21,365 bases of DNA from an uncultured beta proteobacterium (GCA_903928325.1 CAIYQF010000407.1:1-21365), one strand, 5' to 3'; shown: positions 12,819 through 20,726, counted from the stretch's first letter. Translations and numbers: made by a program. The notes: generated from the letters alone by a model not told the origin.

Positions 12819-14255
12819 ATGGGTCAAAAGCTAAAAATAACTGGTTGGGTGATGCTCGGTGTGGTCGCTGGAGCGTTGACCACGGTGTCGCTGCAAACAG
12901 TGGCACGCAATGCGTTAGCGCCCCTGCCCTTGGAGGAGTTACAGCAGTTGTCCACCGTTTTCGGCTTGATCAAGAGCGATTACGTGGAAGCCGTGGACGA
13001 GAAGAAACTGATCACCGACGCCATCTCGGGCATGGTGTCGAGTTTGGACCCCCATTCGGTTTATTTTGATAAAAAGGCTTATAAGGAATTTAAAGAAGGC
13101 ACGGCCGGTAAATTTGTCGGCGTGGGCATAGAAATCACCCAAGAGGATGGACTGGTCAAGGTCGTCACCCCCATTGAGGGCTCACCCGCTTTTCGTGCGG
13201 GAATCAAAACCAATGACCTGGTTACCAAGATTGATGACACGGCGGTCAAGGGCTTGAGCCTTAATGAGGCCGTCAAACGTATGCGCGGCGAGCCCGCGAC
13301 CAAAGTCGTTCTCACCATCTACCGCAAGGACGAGAACCGCACGTTCCCGGTCACCATCGTCCGCGAGGAAATCAAACAGCTGTCCGTGCGCGGCAAGCTC
13401 ATAGAGCCGGGTTATGGCTGGGTGCGGGTGAGCCAGTTTCAGGAGCGCACCGTGGACGACTTCGTCAAAAAAGTCAACGAGATTTACAAGCAAGACCCCA
13501 ATATCAAGGGCATGGTCTTGGATTTGCGCAACGACCCCGGTGGCTTGCTCAACGCCGCAGTGGCCATCTCGGCGGCGTTCTTGCCCGACAACGTGACCGT
13601 GGTGTCGACGAACGGCCAGACCGAAGAAAGCAAGCAAACCCTGCGCGCTGCGGCCAAAGATTACCAAGGCCGCATGGGCGCAGACCCCATTCGCGGTCTT
13701 CCTGCGGGCCTGAAAAAAGTGCCTGTGGTGGTGCTGGTCAACGAGGGATCGGCGTCGGCCAGTGAAATCGTGGCCGGCGCTTTGCAAGACCACAAACGCG
13801 CCACCATCATGGGCAGCCAGACCTTTGGCAAGGGCTCGGTCCAGACGTTTCGCGCCCTGGGGCCCGATACCGGCCTGAAAATCACGACCTCGCGTTACTA
13901 CACGCCCAGCGGCAAGTCCATCCAAGCCAAGGGCATCGTGCCCGACGTGATGGTCGACGACACCGAAGAGGGTAGTCCGTATGCTGCCTTGCGCACGCGG
14001 GAAGCGGATTTGGAGAAACACCTCGCCAGTGGCCAAGGGGAAGAACAAAAAGACCAAGCGCGTGAAAAGGCGCGCGAAGAAGCCCTCAAGCGCCTTGAAG
14101 AAGAGTCACGCAAACCGGTAGCCGAACGCAAGGCGCCGGAATTTGGAACCGACAAAGACTTTCAACTGGCCCAAGCCATCAAGCAACTCAAGGGCCAGCC
14201 GGTGCTGGTGAGCAAAACGCTGGTGGAGCGCAAGCCCGAAGTTAAAGAGGATTAG
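12819..14255 (+). CDS. S41 family carboxy-terminal processing peptidase (CtpA type)
   Basis: Periplasmic serine protease with a PDZ domain that trims or degrades envelope proteins. The 478 residues have an N-terminal signal or anchor helix (8-28), a PDZ domain (about 98-185, with GVGIEI and GSPAFRAGIKTNDLVTKID), the tail-protease core (NDPGGLLNAAV at 238-248), and the catalytic set Ser313 (NEGSASASE), Asp324 and Lys338 (TFGKGSVQ), spaced as in E. coli Prc. A charged Glu/Lys/Arg-rich segment (about 395-440) probably forms a helix or coiled coil near the C-terminus. It lies 59 nt after gpmA, and a MoeB/ThiF protein follows closely, consistent with one transcript. No EnvC-like partner gene lies beside it. 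Confidence 0.94.
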   Translation: MGQKLKITGWVMLGVVAGALTTVSLQTVARNALAPLPLEELQQLSTVFGLIKSDYVEAVDEKKLITDAISGMVSSLDPHSVYFDKKAYKEFKEGTAGKFVGVGIEITQEDGLVKVVTPIEGSPAFRAGIKTNDLVTKIDDTAVKGLSLNEAVKRMRGEPATKVVLTIYRKDENRTFPVTIVREEIKQLSVRGKLIEPGYGWVRVSQFQERTVDDFVKKVNEIYKQDPNIKGMVLDLRNDPGGLLNAAVAISAAFLPDNVTVVSTNGQTEESKQTLRAAAKDYQGRMGADPIRGLPAGLKKVPVVVLVNEGSASASEIVAGALQDHKRATIMGSQTFGKGSVQTFRALGPDTGLKITTSRYYTPSGKSIQAKGIVPDVMVDDTEEGSPYAALRTREADLEKHLASGQGEEQKDQAREKAREEALKRLEEESRKPVAERKAPEFGTDKDFQLAQAIKQLKGQPVLVSKTLVERKPEVKED

Positions 14256-14275
14256 GGCCCATGGAGCAGCGCGGC

Positions 14276-15031
14276 ATGGACGATGACGAGCTGCTGCGCT
14301 ATTCGCGTCATATCTTGCTGGAGGACATTGGTATTGAGGGCCAAACGCGCATTCTTAACGGCCGCGCACTGGTGATCGGTGCTGGCGGTTTGGGCTCGCC
14401 AGCGGCCATGTACCTGGCGTGTGCGGGGCTGGGGCATATCACCTTGGTGGACCACGACACGGTCGATTTAACCAACCTCCAGCGACAGATTGCCCACACC
14501 ACGGACAGCGTTGGTACGCCCAAGGTGGAGTCGGCCAAGGCGACGCTTCTGCGTTTGAACCCGCGGATTGAAGTCGTGGCCCTCGCTGTCCGGGCTGACG
14601 CCGCGCTCCTTGACGTGCTGGTGGCCCAGTCCGATGTGGTGCTCGACTGCTGCGACAACTTCAGTACGCGCCACGCGGTAAACGCTGCCTGCGTCAAACA
14701 CCGCAAACCTCTGGTGTCGGGTGCGGCCATTCAGATGGACGGGCAAATTGCGGTTTACGACCCGCGTGACGGCGCGTGTCCTTGCTACGCCTGCGTGTTT
14801 GACCCCATGGTCACGCCACCCGAAACCCGCTGCGCCACCATGGGCGTGTTCGCGCCACTGGTGGGCATCATCGGCTCCATGCAGGCTGCAGAGGCCCTCA
14901 AGCTCGTCGTTGACACGGGCCACAGCCTGGCCGGGCGTTTGTTGATGCTCGACGGGCGTAGCATGGAGTGGACCCAGGTTCATATGCCGCGCAAGACCCA
15001 CTGCGCTGTTTGCGGGACCAGCGGGCACTAA
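14276..15031 (+). CDS. HesA/MoeB/ThiF family adenylyltransferase (E1-like)
   Basis: Activates the C-terminal glycine of a small sulfur carrier (MoaD, ThiS or similar) by adenylation. The 251 residues start MDDDELLRYSRHILL. The nucleotide-binding GAGGLGSP (35-42), acidic DHDTVDLTNLQRQ (59-71) and DCCDNF (124-129) are present. Structural zinc Cys pairs are C170/C173 and C243/C246. Cys186 in ETRCATMGVFAPLVG is the conserved cysteine of the family. There is no C-terminal rhodanese domain, so it is MoeB/ThiF-length and not the longer fusion form. The sequence alone does not say whether the partner is MoaD or ThiS, and no such gene is nearby. An in-frame ATG at 14261 would add five residues and is also possible. 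Confidence 0.92.
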   Translation: MDDDELLRYSRHILLEDIGIEGQTRILNGRALVIGAGGLGSPAAMYLACAGLGHITLVDHDTVDLTNLQRQIAHTTDSVGTPKVESAKATLLRLNPRIEVVALAVRADAALLDVLVAQSDVVLDCCDNFSTRHAVNAACVKHRKPLVSGAAIQMDGQIAVYDPRDGACPCYACVFDPMVTPPETRCATMGVFAPLVGIIGSMQAAEALKLVVDTGHSLAGRLLMLDGRSMEWTQVHMPRKTHCAVCGTSGH

Positions 15032-15051
15032 CCAGCGGCGTGCTTGGGGGC

Positions 15052-15312
15052 TCAGCGGTAGAACGCTTCGACCCGCCCCTTGATTGTGATCAACAACGGA
15101 CGGCCCTTGCGGTCCCGTGTTTTTCCTGCCGGTACTTTGACCCATCCCTCGCTGATGCAGTATTCCTCTACATCCATGCGGTCATTGCCGTTGAGGCGGA
15201 TGCCCACGTCATGTTCAAAGGCGGCCGCAAGATAGTGGCGACTGCGTGGGTCGACGGACAAGTGGTCCGGCAGATCGGGCCGGTCAGTGGGCGTGGCGGG
15301 TGTTTCGGTCAT
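15052..15312 (-). CDS. DUF3297 family protein
   Basis: 86 residues of unknown function. The conserved part runs DHLSVDPRSRHYLAAAFEHD (16-35), VGIRLNGNDRMDVEEYCISE (36-55) and GWVKVPAGKTRDRKGRPLLI (56-75), fitting DUF3297, a short proteobacterial family. There is no signal peptide or membrane segment, so it is probably cytoplasmic. The ATG at 15312 is preferred; an in-frame TTG at 15345 would overlap the end of the YebC-family gene. It lies 29 nt downstream of that gene on the same strand, and may share its transcript. It converges on the MoeB/ThiF gene. Confidence 0.85.
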   Translation of the reverse strand: MTETPATPTDRPDLPDHLSVDPRSRHYLAAAFEHDVGIRLNGNDRMDVEEYCISEGWVKVPAGKTRDRKGRPLLITIKGRVEAFYR

Positions 15313-15341
15313 GGTGAGGTCAGGGGTAGTACGGTTTTGGT

Positions 15342-16061
15342 TCAAGAGACCAAGCCGACATAGACGTTTTGAACGTCGTCATTGGCATCGATGGCCGCCA
15401 AAAAGGCTTCTACTTCTTCTAAGTGCGCGGCGCTCAGGCTATCTGCTGGTACCGGGTTTTTGGGTTTGTAGCCCAACTTGGCGCTCAGCACGGTAAATCC
15501 TTGCGCCGCCAGGGCGCGGCTGACCAGGTCCAGGTCGGCAGGATCGGTGAGAAACAAGGTGTTGGAGTTTTCGTCGGCGGCCTCGAAGTCCTGCGCGCCG
15601 GCCTCTATGGCGGCGAGTTCGGCGTCCACCCCCGTTGCGCCGGGTGTGGGTTCAGCTTCGATCATGCCGACATGGTCGAAATCCCAGGCCACCGAACCCG
15701 AGGTTCCCAGGTGCCCTTTGCGAAACAGCACCCGCATCTCCGGTGCGGTGCGGTTGACGTTGTCGGTCAGGCACTCCACCATGACGGGCACCTGGTGGGG
15801 GGCGAAGCCTTCGTAAATCACATGCTCAAAGTGCACGGCCTCACCGGTCAGACCCGCACCCTTTTTGATGGCGCGGTCCAAGGTTTCTTTGGGCATGGAA
15901 ATTTTGCGCGCCTGCTCCATGACCAGGCGCAGGCGCGCGTTGCTAGCCGGGTCGGCGCCGTTGCGCGCCGCGATCATGATGTCCTTGGACAATTTCCCGA
16001 ATGCCCGGCCCCGTGCGTTGGCTGCCAGTTCCTTGCCTTTTGCTTTCCACTGCGCGCCCAT
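15342..16061 (-). CDS. YebC/PmpR (TACO1) family regulator, YeeN-like subtype
   Basis: 239 residues beginning MGAQWKAKGKELAANARGR. Family features are KLSKDIMIAARNGADPASNARLRLV, MPKETLDRAIKKGAG (N-terminal bundle, about 25-80), the central segment YEGFAPHQVPVMVECLTDNVNRT, and a C-terminal domain ending DVQNVYVG. YebC proteins were described as DNA-binding regulators and, more recently, as ribosome-associated factors that relieve stalling; which applies here is not known. The N-terminus lacks the AGHSKWANI start of canonical YebC and looks more like E. coli YeeN, so a canonical paralog probably exists elsewhere. The ATG at 16061 is chosen from homology; only a weak AAGAAAG precedes it. Confidence 0.93.
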   Translation of the reverse strand: MGAQWKAKGKELAANARGRAFGKLSKDIMIAARNGADPASNARLRLVMEQARKISMPKETLDRAIKKGAGLTGEAVHFEHVIYEGFAPHQVPVMVECLTDNVNRTAPEMRVLFRKGHLGTSGSVAWDFDHVGMIEAEPTPGATGVDAELAAIEAGAQDFEAADENSNTLFLTDPADLDLVSRALAAQGFTVLSAKLGYKPKNPVPADSLSAAHLEEVEAFLAAIDANDDVQNVYVGLVS

Positions 16062-16159
16062 GGTGTTGCTTTCTTGGTTTTGTAGCGTCTGTGACGCTGG
16101 TGTGAGGTGATGGGGTGTGCGTGGGTTATACACCCAGAAGTGGCCCCGGCCAGCGGGCT

Positions 16160-16987
16160 TCAGGCCCCGATGATCCAGCCCTCCAGAGCGTCGACCCCGG
16201 GGGGTAAACCGTACAAGGCGTCGCCCTGCGTGTAGCAACGCTGGGCCCAGGCGGCTTGCGCCAGGCAAATGACAGCGTCCAGCGCGTCGGCGGTGGCGTC
16301 TTGTACCAGGGCATCGCGCTGCGCGTGGCTCAGCCGCAGGCGCAAGTCCAGGCGGGTTTGGCCCAGCTCGAGCGCGTTGACCAGGTCTTTGCGGGCAATG
16401 AGCCGTTCAGGCGTCTGTTTGGCGGGACTGTCATTCTTGTAGCTGCGTGCGCCCAAAACCTGGCGTGCCAGCATGCCTGGATAGGCTTCTAAAGCGACCC
16501 GGAGCGGCTTTTCCTGCGCGGGCTGCAGTGCGGGAAAATACGCGCCGCTGGCCAAAATCAGGGGAACCCCAGCGTGCAACATATAGGCCACTGGCGGGTT
16601 AACCCACTTCATGGACGGGCTGGACCCCGCCGGGCCATCGGTGGCGCGGTGGGCAAACTTGGAGCCCACTGGGCGCGCGTTGCAAAAATCGGAAAAATCG
16701 GCCCGAATCTGGGACCGCGTGAGGCCGCTGTAATGCGCGATCAGCGCGGGCCACTGCAGCGGCCAGCCCAAGGTCGTCACCAGTTCGCGTGCCAGGCCAA
16801 ACGGCAAATCAAAGCCGCCCACCCACTTCGCTTGGGCTTGCAAAGCCTGTGCGAAATCGCCCAAGTTGCTCAGGCGCTCCAGCTTGTTTAGGCGCAGGCG
16901 CTGTCCGTCACTCTCGCCCCAGGCCAATACGATGTTTTTACGCCGGTTGGGGCTGCTAGAGAAGTCACAACCCAGAAGCGGCGTCAT
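16160..16987 (-). CDS. DUF429 family protein (predicted RNase H-like fold)
   Basis: 275 residues beginning MTPLLGCDFSSSP. GCDFS (Asp8), GGFDLPFG (Asp60), LEAYPG (Glu168) and DALDAVICLAQAAWA (Asp234, Asp237) are acidic positions placed as in the DUF429 family, which is thought to have an RNase H-like fold. This makes a metal-dependent nuclease possible, but no activity or role is established that I know of. No signal peptide or membrane helix is visible. It is on the same strand as the BLUF gene, 31 nt downstream of it, and about 100 nt before the YebC-family gene. Cotranscription with either side is plausible but unproven. Confidence 0.85.
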   Translation of the reverse strand: MTPLLGCDFSSSPNRRKNIVLAWGESDGQRLRLNKLERLSNLGDFAQALQAQAKWVGGFDLPFGLARELVTTLGWPLQWPALIAHYSGLTRSQIRADFSDFCNARPVGSKFAHRATDGPAGSSPSMKWVNPPVAYMLHAGVPLILASGAYFPALQPAQEKPLRVALEAYPGMLARQVLGARSYKNDSPAKQTPERLIARKDLVNALELGQTRLDLRLRLSHAQRDALVQDATADALDAVICLAQAAWAQRCYTQGDALYGLPPGVDALEGWIIGA

Positions 16988-17018
16988 GTGTCCCCGCGTG
17001 CTGGCCCCCGCAGGAGCA

Positions 17019-17441
17019 TCAAGCGCGTCCGATGATGGATGCGGTGGCCATCAGCTCTTCCAGCAGCGCCAAGGACACCCGGCCCGAGACGCTGTAGGGA
17101 TCGAGTTCGGGCTTTTCGGCGTATTTGAGCAAGATGCTGGCGTTGATTTTGGACATATTGACCTGGCCCATGGTCCAGCCACTGAAGCGGCGCTCGGAGA
17201 TTTCTTCGTAATGCAAAAGCACCACGTTCGTGTGCCGCGGGTCGCGCTGGATATGGCTGTACAGCTCGCTGACCGCGTTACGCCCGCCTTCAATGGCCTG
17301 CAAGAAAATTCCCCCGCCGTAGCACAGGATGCCGGTGATACCGGAGCTGGGGTTGCCTTGGCGCGATTGGGCCAAAATTTCATCAATGGCAACCGAGCCG
17401 GGGTCGATTGCACGGCTGGCATAAAGCAAACGGACCAACAT
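17019..17441 (-). CDS. BLUF domain blue-light photoreceptor
   Basis: 140 residues: a complete FAD-binding BLUF domain (1-95) plus a short C-terminal helical tail. The photoactive residues are all present: Tyr7 (LVRLLYASR), Asn30 (SRQGNPSSGITGIL) and Gln48 (GIFLQAIEGG), with Trp89 and Met91 in FSGWTMGQ on the last strand. No output domain is fused, so it is a short BLUF protein that must signal by protein-protein contact. The gene starts 3 nt after the folE stop, so the two are almost certainly cotranscribed and possibly translationally coupled. The partner or target is unknown. Confidence 0.95.
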   Translation of the reverse strand: MLVRLLYASRAIDPGSVAIDEILAQSRQGNPSSGITGILCYGGGIFLQAIEGGRNAVSELYSHIQRDPRHTNVVLLHYEEISERRFSGWTMGQVNMSKINASILLKYAEKPELDPYSVSGRVSLALLEELMATASIIGRA

Positions 17442-17444
17442 AAA

Positions 17445-18158
17445 TCAGCCTTTCTTGGGAAGCAGTGCCAAAAACTCGCGGCGCAAATTTGGGTCTTTGA
17501 GAAAGACGCCGCGCATGACCGAGTTGATCATTTTGCTGTCCATGTCCTTCACGCCGCGCCAGGACATGCAATAGTGGCTGGCTTCCATGACGATAGCCAG
17601 GCCATCGGGCTGGGTTTTTTCCTGAATCAAATCGGCCAGTTGCACCACGGCTTCTTCCTGAATCTGGGGCCGCCCCATGACCCATTCGGCCAGGCGGGCG
17701 TACTTGCTCAGGCCGATCACATTGGTGTGTTCGTTGGGCAATACGCCGATCCAGATCTGGCCAATGACGGGGCAAAAATGGTGGCTGCAGGCGCTGCGCA
17801 CCGTGATGGGGCCCACGATCATCAGCTCGTTGAGGTGCTCGGCGTTGGGAAATTCCGTGATGGTCGGTGCCACCACGTAGCGGCCACGAAATACCTCTTG
17901 GAGGTACATCTTGGCCACCCGGCGCGCCGTGTTGCCGGTGTTGTGGTCGTTTTCGGTGTCGATGACCAGGCTGTTGAGCACGCCTTGCATCTGGACCTCC
18001 ACCTCATCGAGCAAGGCTTCTAATTCACCGGGCTGGATAAATTCGGAAATATTGTCATTGGCATGGAAACGCTTGCGGGAAGCCGTAATGCGCTGGCGAA
18101 TTTTGACGGAAACCGGGGTTCCAACATCGTCGTCGGGTGGGTTCATGGCTGTGGTCAT
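17445..18158 (-). CDS. folE: GTP cyclohydrolase I
   Basis: Converts GTP to 7,8-dihydroneopterin triphosphate, the first step of folate (and pterin) synthesis. 237 residues from ATG 18158; an ATG at 18146 is also possible and neither has a clear ribosome binding site. Zinc and catalytic residues are intact: Cys124, His126 and His127 in SACSHHFCPVIGQ, and His195 and Cys197 in SHYCMSWRG; GLSKYARL and RPQIQEE supply Lys152 and Gln165. The CSHHFCP loop differs from the CEHH of E. coli FolE, so it belongs to a divergent branch of the family. It sits 107 nt downstream of clsB and directly upstream of the BLUF gene. Confidence 0.95.
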   Translation of the reverse strand: MTTAMNPPDDDVGTPVSVKIRQRITASRKRFHANDNISEFIQPGELEALLDEVEVQMQGVLNSLVIDTENDHNTGNTARRVAKMYLQEVFRGRYVVAPTITEFPNAEHLNELMIVGPITVRSACSHHFCPVIGQIWIGVLPNEHTNVIGLSKYARLAEWVMGRPQIQEEAVVQLADLIQEKTQPDGLAIVMEASHYCMSWRGVKDMDSKMINSVMRGVFLKDPNLRREFLALLPKKG

Positions 18159-18237
18159 GTGATGTGCGAGGCGGCATGTTACCAGTCTTTGCAAAATAAG
18201 GTCTTTCCCGAAAATGCCACGCCATTACTGAATAGAA

Positions 18238-18256
18238 TGCTATTTAAATAATAGCA
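18238..18256. repeat. AT-rich inverted repeat between clsB and folE
   Basis: Arms TGCTATT (18238-18244) and AATAGCA (18250-18256) flank a 5-nt loop. It lies just past the clsB stop (18266) and 79 nt before folE. It could be a terminator-like stem, an operator or a copy of a dispersed palindrome; no T-run follows on the minus strand, so a terminator is weakly supported. Confidence 0.55.
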
Positions 18257-18265
18257 AAGTCGGCC

Positions 18266-19501
18266 TTAATAGGGCCGTCCAATTAAAAACAAAATGATGC
18301 GCATAAGTCCCAAGGCCAGTATGTCCATGGCGCGCTGCCACCAGCCGCGCCCGGCGTAGGCCTTGGCTTGGACGCGGGTCGACTGCGAGTTGAGTGCGCT
18401 GAGCACGCGTTCGCGCAGCAGCAGCGCAAAGCGGCGGTCACGGACGACCACATTGGCCTCGCGGGCCAGGAGCAAGCTCAAGGGGTCCAGGTTGGACGAG
18501 CCCACGGTGGCCCAGCGCCGGTCGACAACGGCCACCTTGGCGTGCAAAAACCCGGCCTTGTACTCATAAATCTCCACTCCGGCTTCCAGCAATGCGCCAT
18601 AAACGGCTCTGGCTCCGTGGTATTGCATGAAATATTCGTATTGCCCTTGCAGCAGCAAGCGCACCCGCACACCGCGCTGCGCGGCGTGGACCAAAGCGTG
18701 GCGCAGTTTGCGTCCGGGTACGAAGTACGCATTGGCAATAAGAACTTCGCTGCGCGCCTCGCCAATGGCCTTGCGGTAGGCCTGCTCGATGCGTGTGCGG
18801 TGGTGCACGTTATCGCGCAGCAGCAAGGCCGCCCAGACATCGCTGTTCGCGGCGTTGTTTAATGCGCTGGGGCCCAGCGCGGCGGGCCTAGACGGGTGCA
18901 GGGCTGTCGTCAAAGTGGGTTGGCGCAACTGCGCACGCGCAGCTTTCCATTGCAGGTTTTCCACATTGCGGGCGAACTCCAGGCGCAACCAAAATTGCTC
19001 CATTACCGCCTGTACATCCGTGACCAAGGGCCCGCCGACCTGGACCGAAAAGTCCAGCCGGGGCGCGGACAGATGGCCGTGGTGCAGGTCGATAAAGTCG
19101 TCAATCACATTGATACCGCCACAAAATGCCTGTTTGCCGTCGACCACGCAGAGTTTGCGGTGCAGGCGCCTCCAGCGCACGGGAAACAATACGCCCAACC
19201 AGCCCAGGGGTAAAAACCGTTGCCATTGCACCCCGCTGTGGTCAAAACGCTGGCTCCATTGCGCAGGCAAGGCTGGGGTACCGATGCCATCGACCACCAC
19301 AAACACGGCCACGCCGCGCTGTGCGGCACGCACCAATGCCTGGGCGACCCGCTCGCCTTGGGCGTCGAAGTGAAAAATATAGGTCTCCAGTCGCACCTCG
19401 TGAACGCTGTGGTCAATGGCTTGAACCACTGCCTCAAACAAGTCACCCGCACCCTCTAGCAAACGCACTTGGTGCTTGGGGGTGAAGTGGGTGTGGCTCA
19501 T
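18266..19501 (-). CDS. clsB: Cardiolipin synthase B (phospholipase D superfamily)
   Basis: Membrane-associated phosphatidyltransferase of the PLD superfamily, by homology making cardiolipin. The 411 residues carry two HKD motifs: His114/Lys116/Asp121 in HRKLCVVDGK and His320/Lys322/Asp327 in HAKVAVVDRR, followed by GGINV and GSSNLDPLS. There are no N-terminal transmembrane helices, which fits ClsB (YbhO) rather than ClsA. A hydrophobic C-terminal stretch (about 392-408) may anchor it. The start codon overlaps the stop of the EEP gene (ATGA). In E. coli the same EEP-clsB pair (ybhP-ybhO) is followed by ybhN, which is absent here. Confidence 0.92.
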   Translation of the reverse strand: MSHTHFTPKHQVRLLEGAGDLFEAVVQAIDHSVHEVRLETYIFHFDAQGERVAQALVRAAQRGVAVFVVVDGIGTPALPAQWSQRFDHSGVQWQRFLPLGWLGVLFPVRWRRLHRKLCVVDGKQAFCGGINVIDDFIDLHHGHLSAPRLDFSVQVGGPLVTDVQAVMEQFWLRLEFARNVENLQWKAARAQLRQPTLTTALHPSRPAALGPSALNNAANSDVWAALLLRDNVHHRTRIEQAYRKAIGEARSEVLIANAYFVPGRKLRHALVHAAQRGVRVRLLLQGQYEYFMQYHGARAVYGALLEAGVEIYEYKAGFLHAKVAVVDRRWATVGSSNLDPLSLLLAREANVVVRDRRFALLLRERVLSALNSQSTRVQAKAYAGRGWWQRAMDILALGLMRIILFLIGRPY

Positions 19502-20238
19502 GGAGGCGGCAATTCAAACTCAGCAATCAGCGGCAAATGGTCCGACATTTGAGCCCACTGGCCGCCACGCAGCACCGTCAGCGATACCGGGCGCATCCCG
19601 CGGGCGTAAATATGGTCGAGTTGAAACAGTGGAAGGCGCGAGGGGAAGGTTGCGCATGCGTTTTTTTGCATGGCTTCTAGGCCGGCTTGCTGCATAACGC
19701 GCGCGACCATAGGGCCCCATTCGTTGAAGTCGCCGGCGACCACCACGGGTGCTGTAGGCGCAATCTCCCGCGTCAGGTAGCGGCACAGCTGGTCGAGTTG
19801 GCGCGCTCGACTGGAGCGTATCAAGCCCAGGTGCACCACCAGAACGTGCACCGATTGGCCGTACACGGCCACTTCGGTGTGCAGCAGGCCGCGTTGCTCA
19901 AACCGGTGGTCCGACATGTCTTCGTGCTGGTGCCCTAGCACCGGCCAGCGCGACAGCAGCGCGTTGCCGTGTTCGCCGTGGCGGGTGAAAGCGTTGCTTC
20001 GGTACACCGCTGCGTAGCCCGGCGGAGCCAAAAACTCGGCCTGCGGCAGCTTGGGCCAGTGCAAAAAGTACTTTTCTTCGCGCCGGTGCACTTTGCGCAC
20101 CTCTTGCAGGCATACAAGGTCGGCGTCAAAGTGCGCCATAGCCTGTCCCAGGTTGTGAATTTCCAATCGGCGTGCCGGGCCTATGCCGCGCACGCCCTTG
20201 TGGATGTTGTAGCTCACCACCCGCAAGCGCTTGGTCAT
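19498..20238 (-). CDS. Endonuclease/exonuclease/phosphatase (EEP) family protein, YbhP-like
   Basis: 246 residues with the EEP metal-dependent phosphodiesterase fold. Motifs in order: VVSYNIHKGV (Asn11), LVCLQEV (Glu46), VVHLGLIRSSRARQLDQL (His136), VVAGDFNEWG (Asp170, Asn172), QLDHIYARG (Asp208, His209) and MSDHLPLIAEF (Ser232-Asp-His). There is no obvious signal peptide. The substrate is unknown; the family includes DNA repair nucleases, sphingomyelinases and inositol phosphatases, and coupling to clsB suggests a lipid headgroup or a phosphodiester link to membrane metabolism (inference). Start and stop both overlap neighbours by four bases. Confidence 0.92.
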   Translation of the reverse strand: MTKRLRVVSYNIHKGVRGIGPARRLEIHNLGQAMAHFDADLVCLQEVRKVHRREEKYFLHWPKLPQAEFLAPPGYAAVYRSNAFTRHGEHGNALLSRWPVLGHQHEDMSDHRFEQRGLLHTEVAVYGQSVHVLVVHLGLIRSSRARQLDQLCRYLTREIAPTAPVVVAGDFNEWGPMVARVMQQAGLEAMQKNACATFPSRLPLFQLDHIYARGMRPVSLTVLRGGQWAQMSDHLPLIAEFELPPP

Positions 20239-20726
20239 GTTGCACGCCCCTTGCCTGCGAAGCGGGGCAGCATCGCGCAGGCCTCGGCGTTGGACGGTGA
20301 AAAGCAGCACGCTGCGGCTTCGAGGTAGGGCAGCCACTGGTAATGCGTGTGTTCCTGTGGGTTGAGCCGCACTGGCGTGCGGGCAGGCACTTGCAGGCCA
20401 AAAAGGTGTTCGGTGTTAAAGCACACCCCGGGCGCGTAGCGGTGCAGCCAGCGGGGGTAGATGGGGTACACGTTCTCCAGATGCCAATCGTGCAGCACAG
20501 GGCCTTGGTCGGAGTCCAAGTCGCAGCCAATGCCGGTTTCTTCCTGGACTTCGCGGATGGCGGCGGCTTGGAATGTCTCTTGGACCGTGTCCTTGCCGCC
20601 CGTCACCGACTGCCAAAAGGCCGGTGCCAGCGGGTCCTCATCCGTGCGGCGAATCAAAAGTACGTCCCAAGTCGGGGTGTAAATTACAACCAAAACGGAC
20701 TCGGGTATTTTGAATGTGCGCGGCAT
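20235..20726 (-). CDS. nudB: Dihydroneopterin triphosphate diphosphatase (Nudix hydrolase)
   Basis: Removes pyrophosphate from dihydroneopterin triphosphate, the product of FolE, in folate synthesis. 163 residues beginning MPRTFKIPESVLVVIYTP, a start typical of NudB. The Nudix box fits GX5EX7REUXEEXGU exactly (Gly44, Glu50, Arg58-Glu59, Glu62-Glu63, Gly65-Ile66). WQSVTGGKD and the later HLENVYPIYPRWLHRYAPGV are typical for NudB. An AAGG at moderate spacing precedes the ATG at 20726; an ATG at 20753 would add nine residues. It is the first gene of the minus-strand run and overlaps the EEP gene (ATGA). Another Nudix substrate cannot be excluded from sequence alone. Confidence 0.9.
   Translation of the reverse strand: MPRTFKIPESVLVVIYTPTWDVLLIRRTDEDPLAPAFWQSVTGGKDTVQETFQAAAIREVQEETGIGCDLDSDQGPVLHDWHLENVYPIYPRWLHRYAPGVCFNTEHLFGLQVPARTPVRLNPQEHTHYQWLPYLEAAACCFSPSNAEACAMLPRFAGKGRAT

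Noticed and set aside
16084..16098. Hairpin AGCGTC-TGT-GACGCT between DUF429 and the YebC-family gene
   Set aside because: Short stem with no T-run on either strand, so it is not supported as a terminator or attenuator.
16866..18023. 385-codon open frame on the plus strand
   Set aside because: Antisense to the BLUF and folE genes, which have intact active-site motifs.
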